Assembly (NCBI GenBank): GCA_017302775.1 | Contig: JAFLDC010000107.1 | Location: 1,620 to 7,902 of the forward strand | Source of the DNA: Sphingomonadales bacterium | Lineage (GTDB): Bacteria > Pseudomonadota > Alphaproteobacteria > Sphingomonadales > Sphingomonadaceae | Length of the DNA stretch: 6,283 bases | Direction of reading: 5' to 3' | In this document: positions 1 through 5,706 of the stretch, piece by piece | Layout of the letters: each line of letters opens with the position of its first letter | Numbering within the stretch: the stretch's first letter is position 1 | Made by a program: the position numbers and the translations under genes | The notes under the pieces: generated by a model | The model's input: only the letters and a program-made list of their open reading frames with translations | Databases searched by the model: none | What the model was told of the DNA's origin: nothing

Positions 1-1133
1 ACCGAGACGCCGGGGATCCGGGCCAGCCGCGCCGCCGCCTGTTGCGCGCGGGTATGGCTGATTGCCGCCATCCGGTGCAGCCCCTCGCCCCCCAGCAGGG
101 TCATGTGGATGCTGAAGGCCAGCGCGCAAAGTCCTGCATTGGTGCAGATATTACTCGTCGCCTTCTCGCGCCGGATGTGCTGTTCGCGGGTCGACAGGGT
201 CAACACATAGCCGCGCTTGCCTTCGGCATCGACGGTTTCACCGCACAGCCGCCCCGGCATCTGGCGGACGAACTTTTCACGGCAGCCGAACAGGCCCAGA
301 TAGGGCCCTCCGAACTGCAAGCCGACGCCGATCGACTGGCCCTCGCCGACCACGATATCGGCACCGAGATGCCCCGGCGCCTCAATCAGGCCAAGCGCCA
401 CCGGCTCGGTCACGACCGCCACCAACAATGCGCCTTCGGCATGGGCCGCTTCGGCAATCGCGGCAAGATCGGTGATCCGGCCCAGGATATCGGGGTACTG
501 AACCACCACGCAGGCCGTTTCACCGTCGATCGCGGCGATTACCCCGGCGGTATCGGGCGCGTCCTCCAGCCGGGGAGCGGCCCATTCGATCGCATCACCG
601 GTGAACTTCGCCATGGTCCGGATCGTCGCCACGTAGTGCGGGTGCAAGCCGGAACAGAGCACCGCCTTCTTGCGCTTGGTCACCCGCCCGGCCATCGCCA
701 CCGCTTCCCACGCCGCGGTGGAGCCATCGTACATCGAGGCATTGGCGATATCGGTGCCGAGCAGCCGCGCAACCTGGGTCTGGAACTCGAACAGGACCTG
801 CAACGTACCCTGCGCGATTTCCGGCTGGTACGGGGTATAAGCGGTCAGAAACTCCCCGCGCTGGATCAAGTGATCGACCGAGGCCGGGACGTGGTGGCGA
901 TAGGCCCCCGCCCCCAGGAAAAACGGCACCGATCCGGCGCTGACATTCTGTCCGGCCAGCGCGCTCATATGCCGTTCGACCGCCATTTCACTGGCGTGCA
1001 TGGGCAATTCGGCAATCGGGCCGGAGAGCCGCGCTTCGACGGGGACATCGACGAACAAGTCATCAACCGTGGCCGCGCCGATTTGCGCGAGCATTTCGGC
1101 CCGGTTTTCAGAGGTTAGCGGAAGATAGCGCAT
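1..1133 (-). CDS. gcvPA: Glycine dehydrogenase (aminomethyl-transferring) subunit 1, 3' end cut by window
   Basis: Alpha subunit of the split P-protein of the glycine cleavage system. With GcvPB it decarboxylates glycine on pyridoxal phosphate and loads the aminomethyl group onto lipoyl-GcvH in the cytosol. The frame is open from ATG 1133-1131 to the window edge, giving 377 residues; the family is usually about 440-455, so roughly the last 70 are missing because the window ends. Visible family motifs: [15 protein letters not shown] at the N-terminus, [10 protein letters not shown] (72-81), [12 protein letters not shown] (99-110), [11 protein letters not shown] (134-144), GEGQSIG (263-269), FGGPYLG (274-280) and [14 protein letters not shown] (319-332). 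The PLP lysine is in the partner subunit, so its absence here is normal. An AAGGA ribosome site (1144-1140) lies 6 bases before the ATG. It is the third gene of the gcvT-gcvH-gcvPA operon; gcvPB is expected next, outside the window. A palindromic repeat sits just upstream. Confidence 0.96.
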   Translation of the reverse strand, partial: MRYLPLTSENRAEMLAQIGAATVDDLFVDVPVEARLSGPIAELPMHASEMAVERHMSALAGQNVSAGSVPFFLGAGAYRHHVPASVDHLIQRGEFLTAYTPYQPEIAQGTLQVLFEFQTQVARLLGTDIANASMYDGSTAAWEAVAMAGRVTKRKKAVLCSGLHPHYVATIRTMAKFTGDAIEWAAPRLEDAPDTAGVIAAIDGETACVVVQYPDILGRITDLAAIAEAAHAEGALLVAVVTEPVALGLIEAPGHLGADIVVGEGQSIGVGLQFGGPYLGLFGCREKFVRQMPGRLCGETVDAEGKRGYVLTLSTREQHIRREKATSNICTNAGLCALAFSIHMTLLGGEGLHRMAAISHTRAQQAAARLARIPGVS

Positions 1134-1148
1134 TCTTGTTCCTTCAAC

Positions 1149-1263
1149 TCCTCCCCCGCTGGGGGAGGTGGCAGCGCGCAGCGCTGACGGAGGGGAGCTG
1201 GGCTGGAGGGGTATGTCCCCTCCGACCCGCCTTCGGCGGGCCACCTCCCCCAGCGGGGGAGGA
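1149..1263. repeat. GC-rich palindromic intergenic repeat (REP/BIME-like) between gcvH and gcvPA
   Basis: Seen directly: a perfect 24-base inverted repeat, with left arm 1149-1172 and right arm 1240-1263. Each arm is itself a hairpin with an 8-base CCTCCCCC/GGGGGAGG stem and a 3-base loop. Between the arms lie CAGCGC-GCA-GCGCTG (1172-1186), GGAGGGG-TATGT-CCCCTCC (1205-1223) and CCCGCC-TTC-GGCGGG (1226-1240). CGGAGGGG (1188-1195) can also pair with CCCCTCCG (1217-1224), so alternative folds exist. The unit fills 115 of the 138 bases between gcvH and gcvPA. From memory, similar GC-rich palindromes are dispersed in sphingomonad genomes, so a REP- or MITE-like element is likely; copy number cannot be seen here. 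There is no T-run after any stem in either direction, so it is not a typical intrinsic terminator. In the mRNA it could stabilise the upstream part or tune gcvPA translation. Confidence 0.8.
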
Positions 1264-1271
1264 TTTGGGAC

Positions 1272-1643
1272 TCACAGCCCCGCCACGAACGCGTCGTAAG
1301 CCGCCTTGTCCATCAGCGTGCCCAGTTCGGCCGGATCGGACAGCGTCAGGCGGAACAGCCAACCGCCGTTTTCCGGGTCGGAGTTGACCAGTTCCGGCTC
1401 GCCTTCCAGAGCGGCGTTGCTTTCGGTCACGGTGCCGCTGACCGGCGCATAAACGTCGCTGGCAGCCTTGACGCTGTCGACCACGCACGGGGCATCACCC
1501 TTTTTCACGGTGCTGCCGGCTTCCGGCAGTTCAACGAAAGTGATGTCGCCCAGCTGGCCCTGGGCATAGTCGGTAATTCCGACGGTGCCGGTGTCACCGT
1601 CAACTTCGATCCATTCATGATCTTCGGAAAAATAGCGCGGCAT
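1272..1643 (-). CDS. gcvH: Glycine cleavage system H protein (lipoyl carrier)
   Basis: Small lipoyl-bearing shuttle that carries the aminomethyl group from the P-protein to the T-protein and presents its reduced lipoyl arm to dihydrolipoamide dehydrogenase. It has 123 residues, a normal length. The family signature is clear: [20 protein letters not shown] near the N-terminus, [13 protein letters not shown] (31-43), and the lipoyl site [17 protein letters not shown] with the acceptor lysine at residue 59. The C-terminal part has the usual [13 protein letters not shown] stretch. The residue three before the lysine is Asp56, where most H-proteins have Glu. The start is ATG 1643-1641, with AGGAG (1655-1651) 7 bases upstream. 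That ribosome site overlaps the gcvT stop codon, which implies coupled translation; only 11 bases separate the two genes. The stop is TGA at 1274-1272, followed after 8 bases by the palindromic repeat. Confidence 0.97.
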   Translation of the reverse strand: MPRYFSEDHEWIEVDGDTGTVGITDYAQGQLGDITFVELPEAGSTVKKGDAPCVVDSVKAASDVYAPVSGTVTESNAALEGEPELVNSDPENGGWLFRLTLSDPAELGTLMDKAAYDAFVAGL

Positions 1644-1654
1644 GGAGATACTCC

Positions 1655-2800
1655 TCAGCGGTGATAACGATGGGGGACAAAGGGCATGGCGGAGACGGCG
1701 GCGGCAAGACGCTTGCCGCGAACCTCGATTTCAAGTGCGGTTCCCGGCGCGGACTGCCCGCGATCGACATAGGCCATGGCGATCGGCCGTTGCAGCGAGG
1801 GCGAGAAGCCGCCCGAGGTCAGGACGCCAACTTTCTGATTTCCGGAAAAGACTTCCGCCCCTTCGCGCGCAGCCTGGCGTCCATCGAGCACCAGCCCGAT
1901 CCGGACCTGCGCGGTGCCTTCGGCCAGATCGCGCAGAACCCGATCGGCCCCGATGAAGCCACCTTCGCTGCGGCGGCGCTTGTTGACGGCGAACAGCAGG
2001 TCGGCATCGACCGGTGAGTGATCGGGCGAAAGATCGTGGCCGTAAAGCGGCAGACCGGCTTCAAGCCGCAGGCTGTCACGCGCGCCAAGGCCGATCGGCT
2101 TAACCTCTAGCTGGGCACAGATCAGATCGGCCACCCGTGCTGCTGCTTCGGCCGGGATGGCAATTTCGAAGCCATCCTCACCGGTATAGCCGGACCGGCT
2201 GATCCAGGCATCGACGCCATCGATCTTGAACTGCCCGCCCTTCATGAAAGTCAGCGCCGCAAGCGGCCATTCGCCGGTGGTGATACGGGCCAGCGCCTCA
2301 GCCGCCTTGGGGCCTTGCAGCGCCAGCAACGCGCTGTCTTCCAGGTGCGTCAGGGTGACAGCATCGGGCAAATTTTCGCGCAAGTGGGCGATGTCGTCCC
2401 ACTTGGTCGCGCCGTTGACCACCAGGTAGAACCCTGAATTCCAGCGCGTGACCATCAGATCGTCAAGAATGCCGCCGCCTTGGTCGAGCAGCATCGAATA
2501 GCGCGGACCAAACGGCTTGAGCGTGGCCAGGTCAATCGGCAGCACAGCCTCAATCGCAGCCTCAACCCCCTCGCCGGAAAGGAACAGCTGGCCCATGTGG
2601 CTGACATCGAACAGCCCCGCGCTCGCACGCGTCCACAGGTGTTCAGCGACAATGCCTTCGTACTGCACCGGCATCCAGTATCCGGCGAATTCGACCATCC
2701 GCCCGCCGCGTTCGCGGTGCCAGCCATCCAGCGGCAGGGTCAGCGTTTCCAGCTCAACCGCTTCATCGTCGCCGTGATCATTATTGTAAGTATCGCTCAC
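1655..2800 (-). CDS. gcvT: Glycine cleavage system T protein (aminomethyltransferase)
   Basis: Transfers the methylene carbon from aminomethyl-lipoyl-GcvH to tetrahydrofolate, giving 5,10-methylene-THF and ammonia. It has 381 residues, slightly longer than the usual 360-375. The N-terminal folate-binding GCV_T domain contains [17 protein letters not shown] (34-50), FDVSHMGQ (64-71), [10 protein letters not shown] (108-117) with the conserved acidic pair Asp113/Asp114, LQGPKA (161-166), [13 protein letters not shown] (201-213) and [21 protein letters not shown] (237-257). The C-terminal GCV_T_C barrel includes [18 protein letters not shown] (328-345). The start is GTG 2800-2798; no ATG occurs in frame until residue 35, already inside the conserved domain. 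The first 17 or so residues are acidic and poorly conserved ([13 protein letters not shown]). The ribosome site is weak, with GGGA (2813-2810) about 9 bases upstream. First gene of the gcv operon, directly behind a glycine riboswitch. Confidence 0.96.
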   Translation of the reverse strand: MSDTYNNDHGDDEAVELETLTLPLDGWHRERGGRMVEFAGYWMPVQYEGIVAEHLWTRASAGLFDVSHMGQLFLSGEGVEAAIEAVLPIDLATLKPFGPRYSMLLDQGGGILDDLMVTRWNSGFYLVVNGATKWDDIAHLRENLPDAVTLTHLEDSALLALQGPKAAEALARITTGEWPLAALTFMKGGQFKIDGVDAWISRSGYTGEDGFEIAIPAEAAARVADLICAQLEVKPIGLGARDSLRLEAGLPLYGHDLSPDHSPVDADLLFAVNKRRRSEGGFIGADRVLRDLAEGTAQVRIGLVLDGRQAAREGAEVFSGNQKVGVLTSGGFSPSLQRPIAMAYVDRGQSAPGTALEIEVRGKRLAAAVSAMPFVPHRYHR

Positions 2801-2823
2801 TAATTCAGTTCCCGCACAGGAGT

Positions 2824-2839
2824 GGCGCCAATCGGCACC
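2824..2839 (-). promoter_or_regulatory. Hairpin in the glycine riboswitch output region
   Basis: On the minus strand, GGTGCC (2839-2834) pairs with GGCGCC (2829-2824) across a GATT loop, giving 6 base pairs with one G-U. It starts 2 bases after the P1 strand of aptamer 2 (2846-2842). With a mismatch or bulged A, pairing can extend through G2841/G2842 to C2822/U2821 and so compete with the end of P1. No U-run follows, so a plain intrinsic terminator is not supported. A role in translation control or in terminating by another route is inference. Confidence 0.4.
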
Positions 2840-2841
2840 CC

Positions 2842-3043
2842 CTCTGTCACGGAAACCTGAGAGCTTTCCCCCGCGTTGGCAGGGTTACCCCTTCGGCGGC
2901 CCCTGCCCCGTGGCAGGAACACTTTCCAGAGCATCGCTATCGATCCACGCGGTCCATTTGCCTGAGAGATTCCGGGGCGGTTGCTCCTTCGGCGTCTTCC
3001 CATCGGTTACCCGAATCGAAGAACTCTCCCGCGCGATCAGCGA
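2842..3043 (-). promoter_or_regulatory. Tandem (two-aptamer) glycine riboswitch controlling gcvT-gcvH-gcvPA
   Basis: RNA leader that binds glycine and adjusts expression of the glycine cleavage operon. Aptamer 1 lies at about 3038-2942: GGGAGAG opens at 3030, followed by GCCGAAGGAGCAA, then CTCTCAGGCAAATGGAC. Its P1 is GATC-g-CGCGG (3038-3029) with CCGCG-tg-GATC (2952-2942). Aptamer 2 lies at about 2931-2842: CTCTGGAAAGTG, GCCGCCGAAGGGGTAACC and GCTCTCAGG, closed by P1 CTCTG (2931-2927) with CAGAG (2846-2842). The repeated GCCGAAGG...CTCTCAGG pattern is the hallmark of this riboswitch class. TCGCT before aptamer 1 (3043-3039) can also pair with AGCGA in the linker (2938-2934), matching the known leader-linker helix. 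The distance from the end of aptamer 2 to the gcvT GTG is 41 bases. Confidence 0.95.
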
Positions 3044-3050
3044 CCCGGGC

Positions 3051-3079
3051 GGCATGGCTTGGGCCGGGGATCGAGTCAA
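3051..3079 (-). promoter_or_regulatory. Possible promoter of the gcv operon
   Basis: TTGACT (3079-3074) is close to the sigma-70 -35 consensus TTGACA. It sits in the only stretch between the upstream gene's stop (3116) and the riboswitch (from 3043). At 17 bases the -10 position would be CATGCC (3056-3051), which is a poor match. The location fits transcription starting just before the leader helix near 3043, but the weak -10 keeps confidence low. No terminator was seen between 3116 and 3080, so read-through from the upstream operon is also possible. Confidence 0.25.
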
Positions 3080-3115
3080 TGCCTGGAATGGGTTCCTGCC
3101 CGCTCCGCGTGGCAA

Positions 3116-3802
3116 TCAAAACTGGCTTTGCCCCTTGCGGGCGGCACGCAGCAGCGCGTCGTGCTCATAGACAAAGCGGCCCGCCATCTTTTCGCGCGTC
3201 AGGCCGACGATTGCCTCGGCCACGGTTTCGCTACGGATCGAGCGATAGCGCGAGGCATTGCCCTGCAGGAAAAGGTCCATAACCGGGCTGGCGATCATGC
3301 CCAGCCGCTCGGCCGGGCGCAATTCCTCACGCGCGCCGCGCAGCAGACCGGGACGCAGCACGTCCAGCCGGGTCAGACCCAGCCGGCCCAGCGCCTGCTC
3401 CGCCTCGCCCTTGACCCGCAGGTAGCGGTTCCTGGCCGCCGGATCGGCGCCAACTGACGAGACGGTAATCATCTGCCGGATACCCGCTGCCTTGGCCGCC
3501 TTGCCGCATGCCAGGACCAGATCATGATCGACCGCGCGAAACGCCGCTTCGTCCCGGCCAGCCTTCTTCCAGGTCGTCCCCAATGCGCTGACCAGCACGT
3601 CAGCATTGGCCGCCGCGATCGCATCACCCCAGTTGTCCGGATCCGCAACCAGCATTTCCATCCGCGCACCGGGCGGCAACTTCGCCTCGCGCCGGGCGAT
3701 GCCGACCACCCGAAAGTCGGCCCGGTTCACCGCCAGCCGGATCAGGCTCATGCCGATCAGGCCGGTCGCCCCGACCAGCGCGATACGCGTGGGCTTAGAC
3801 AT
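3116..3802 (-). CDS. NAD(P)-binding Rossmann protein, TIP30/HTATIP2-like atypical SDR
   Basis: 228 residues. The N-terminus shows a dinucleotide-binding fold: RIALVGATGLIGMSLIRLAV with the glycine motif GATGLIG (11-17), then RVVGIARRE after the second strand. VLVSALGTTWKKAG (69-82), MITVSSVGAD (111-120) and YLRVKGEAEQAL (127-138) follow. Ser115/116, Tyr127 and Lys131 could form an SDR-type S-Y-K set. LDVLRPGLLRG (147-157) and a C-terminal helical part complete the family pattern. Members bind NAD(P)H and are annotated as oxidoreductases or nucleoside-sugar-epimerase-like proteins; the substrate cannot be told here. I chose ATG 3802-3800 because family homology begins there and AGGGA lies 7 bases upstream; the longer frame from 3841 would lie inside the preceding gene. 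It overlaps the dGTPase gene by 8 bases, so it is probably co-translated. The stop is TGA at 3118-3116. Confidence 0.85.
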   Translation of the reverse strand: MSKPTRIALVGATGLIGMSLIRLAVNRADFRVVGIARREAKLPPGARMEMLVADPDNWGDAIAAANADVLVSALGTTWKKAGRDEAAFRAVDHDLVLACGKAAKAAGIRQMITVSSVGADPAARNRYLRVKGEAEQALGRLGLTRLDVLRPGLLRGAREELRPAERLGMIASPVMDLFLQGNASRYRSIRSETVAEAIVGLTREKMAGRFVYEHDALLRAARKGQSQF

Positions 3803-4952
3803 TGCGCAATCCCTCTGGCGTGCGACCGTAGATCGCGGCATGGGCCGCGATAGCGTAGCGATCCGTCATCCCGGCGATAAAATCAGCGATATGGCGACTG
3901 CGCTCCGGCTCTTCAGCGGGCAGCCGCGCCTGCCATCCGGCATCCATCAGTGCCGGGTCCTGGGCATAGGCAGCATAAAGCTCCGCCGTCACCGCCCGCG
4001 CCCGGTCTGCCGTGTGGAGCTGCTGGGGGTGGTGGTAGAGCCGCTCGTACATGAATGTTTTCAAACGCCGCTCATTCTCGGCCAGGCCCGGGGTGAAAGC
4101 CGCAGTCGCCCGGCCCGCCTGGCGCACATCGGCAACGCTGGTCATACCGCGCGCCCGCACGGCGGTTTCGCCGATCAGATCGTTGACCATCATGCCGATC
4201 TGGCTGCGCACCAGCTCGCGCAGGCGCCGATCCTGCGGCGCGGCGGGAAACTTGCGCTCGATCGCGCGCCACTGATCGGCCACGAAGTCCAGCGTCAGCA
4301 GTTCATCCAGCTCCAGGAACCCAGCCCGGAGCCCATCGTCGATATCGTGATTGTCATAGGCGATGTCGTCCGCCAGCGCGGCGACCTGAGCCTCGAGCGA
4401 GCCCCACTCGCGCAGCTCGAGCGGATAGGCCGCATCCAGCTCTGCCAGCGCCCAGTTCGCCATGCTGACCGGGCCGTTGTGCTTCGCCAACCCTTCCAGC
4501 ACCTCCCATGACAGGTTCAGTCCCTCGTGCTCGCAATAGGGGCTTTCCAGCCGCATCAGCACGCGCAGGCACTGGGCATTGTGATCGAATCCGCCGAACC
4601 GGTTGAGCGCATTGTCGAGCGCATCTTCCCCGGCATGGCCGAACGGCGGATGACCGATATCATGCGCCAGGCACAGTGCCTCGGTCAGGTCTTCATCCAG
4701 CCCGAGCGCCCGGGCAATCACCCGCCCGATCTGCGCCACTTCCAGGCTGTGAGTCAGCCGCACCCGGTAATGATCGCCGTCCGGGGCAACAAACACCTGG
4801 GTCTTATGACGCAGCCGCCGGAACGCTATCGAATGCACCACCCGGTCGCGATCGCGCTGGAAAGCGCTGCGCGGCCCGCGCGCAAGCGACTGCTCGATCG
4901 GGAATTCCCGCCCCCGGCTGCGCGCCGGATCGCAGGCGTAAGGCGCACTCAC
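3795..4952 (-). CDS. dgt: dGTPase-like HD-domain deoxynucleotide triphosphohydrolase
   Basis: Predicted to split dNTPs, typically dGTP, into the deoxynucleoside and triphosphate, in the cytosol, affecting dNTP pools. It has 385 residues from the chosen start, the usual size of the short dGTPase-like type. Motifs: SRGREFPIE then RSAFQRDRDRVVHSIAFRRL (28-47), HKTQVFVAPDGDHYRVRLTH with His68, LAHDIGHPPFGHAGEDAL with metal-binding His97/Asp98, GGFDHNAQ (120-127), GLNLSWEVLEGLAKHNGP (144-161) and LADDIAYDNHDIDDG with Asp195/196. Together these form the HD metal set H...HD...D. The start is GTG 4952-4950, where family homology (SAPYACDPA) begins; an in-frame ATG at 5003 would add 17 unmatched residues lying inside the racemase gene. 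GTG overlaps the racemase TGA (4951-4949) by 4 bases. This suggests reinitiation, since the GGGGA before it is too close to act as a normal ribosome site. Confidence 0.93.
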   Translation of the reverse strand: MSAPYACDPARSRGREFPIEQSLARGPRSAFQRDRDRVVHSIAFRRLRHKTQVFVAPDGDHYRVRLTHSLEVAQIGRVIARALGLDEDLTEALCLAHDIGHPPFGHAGEDALDNALNRFGGFDHNAQCLRVLMRLESPYCEHEGLNLSWEVLEGLAKHNGPVSMANWALAELDAAYPLELREWGSLEAQVAALADDIAYDNHDIDDGLRAGFLELDELLTLDFVADQWRAIERKFPAAPQDRRLRELVRSQIGMMVNDLIGETAVRARGMTSVADVRQAGRATAAFTPGLAENERRLKTFMYERLYHHPQQLHTADRARAVTAELYAAYAQDPALMDAGWQARLPAEEPERSRHIADFIAGMTDRYAIAAHAAIYGRTPEGLRNV

Positions 4953-5644
4953 TCCCCGCCCAGGATCCAGTCGACCGCGGCCTGGGCATGGATCTGGGTG
5001 CAATCAAAGATCGGCAGGACGTTGGCATCGACGTCCACGATCATTTCCAGTTCGGTGCAGCCCAGCACGACGGCCTCAGCCCCATCCTGTTGCAGGTTGG
5101 TCACGATCGTCTTGAGCTCACGCTCAGCCTGACGGGTGACTTTGCCGACCAGCAGCTCGTCATAGATGATCCGGTCCAGCGTATCGACAAAGGCCATCTC
5201 CGGCGGCAGCAGTTCGATATCGCGGGCGATCAGCTTTTGCCGATAGAAGCTTTCCAGCATCACATTGCGGGTGCCCAGCAGCGCCGCCTTTCTCACGCCC
5301 TTGCTGGCCATCCGCTCGGCCACGCATTCGGCGATGTGGATTACCGGCACCTGCACTGCCGCAGCAACCTGGTCGTAGGCCTTGTGCATCGAATTGGCCC
5401 CGATCAGGATCGCCGTCGCCCCGGCCTTTTCCAGCTGCCTGGCCGATCCGGCCAGCACCTTGCCCGCGCGGTCCCATTCTTCCTTGCTGGAAAGCCGGGC
5501 CATGTCAGCGAAGTTCAGGCTGTCGATCACGATCGGTGCGCTGCTGCGCGGGCCTGAGCGGGCCTGGACCTGACGGTTGATGTGCTCGTAGTAGGTTCGT
5601 GTCGACAGCCAGCTCATGCCGCCGATCAATCCGATCTTGCGCAA
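4949..5644 (-). CDS. Aspartate/glutamate racemase family protein (RacX/YgeA-like), atypical active site
   Basis: 231 residues, a normal length for PLP-independent Asp/Glu racemases, which use two acid/base residues, one from each half, to invert amino acids. Family motifs: KIGLIGGMSWLSTRTYYEHIN (3-23), SLNFADMARL (42-51), ATAILIGANSMHKAYDQV (76-93), PVIHIAE (100-106), ALLGTRNVMLESFYR (121-135), DELLVGKV (162-169) and AVVLGCTELEMIV (191-203). The C-terminal catalytic Cys196 is present. The N-terminal motif reads GANSMH where relatives have CTNTMH or PCNTAH, so neither the usual Cys nor the Thr seen in E. coli YgeA is there. Activity is therefore uncertain. The start is TTG 5644-5642, preceded at 6 bases by GGGGAG (5656-5651), and it places the family's MRKIGLIGGMSW start exactly. 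First gene of the coupled racemase-dgt-SDR group. Confidence 0.9.
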   Translation of the reverse strand: MRKIGLIGGMSWLSTRTYYEHINRQVQARSGPRSSAPIVIDSLNFADMARLSSKEEWDRAGKVLAGSARQLEKAGATAILIGANSMHKAYDQVAAAVQVPVIHIAECVAERMASKGVRKAALLGTRNVMLESFYRQKLIARDIELLPPEMAFVDTLDRIIYDELLVGKVTRQAERELKTIVTNLQQDGAEAVVLGCTELEMIVDVDANVLPIFDCTQIHAQAAVDWILGGE

Positions 5645-5650
5645 AATATA

Positions 5651-5656
5651 CTCCCC
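5651..5656 (-). promoter_or_regulatory. Ribosome binding site for the racemase TTG start
   Basis: GGGGAG on the minus strand, 6 bases before TTG 5644-5642. It decides the start, because no ATG or GTG precedes the conserved IGLIGGMSW motif in frame at a sensible distance. A small GGGT-TCCA-ACCC hairpin lies immediately upstream. In the remaining intergenic bases up to 5706 I see a short CGCC-TAA-GGCG palindrome but no convincing terminator or promoter. Confidence 0.6.
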
Positions 5657-5706
5657 GGGTTGGAACCCCTTGTTGCCAGCGCCTTAGGCGACCCGGCCCG
5701 CAAGGT

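Noticed and set aside
42..1118. Long open frame of 358 codons on the plus strand
   Set aside because: It is antisense to gcvPA, whose minus-strand translation carries clear family motifs throughout; the plus frame is Arg/Gly/His-rich with no recognisable domain, as expected of a GC-rich shadow.
1149..1263. Repeat as an intrinsic terminator after gcvH
   Set aside because: Stems are strong but no T-run follows on the minus strand, and gcvPA of the same pathway continues directly downstream.
1136..1387. Plus-strand frame across the repeat and the end of gcvH
   Set aside because: It translates the palindromic repeat and antisense gcvH; Pro/Gly/Arg-rich with no domain.
2800..3115. Short minus-strand frames within the gcvT leader
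   Set aside because: They coincide with the riboswitch aptamers and show no protein-like features; RNA structure explains the sequence.
3803..3841. Longer N-terminus of the SDR protein
   Set aside because: The extra 13 residues precede the expected Rossmann start and are inside the dgt gene; ATG 3802 has a good ribosome site.
4953..5003. Longer N-terminus of the dGTPase from ATG 5003
   Set aside because: The added 17 residues match nothing in the family and lie within the racemase coding end; GTG 4952 fits the start of family homology.
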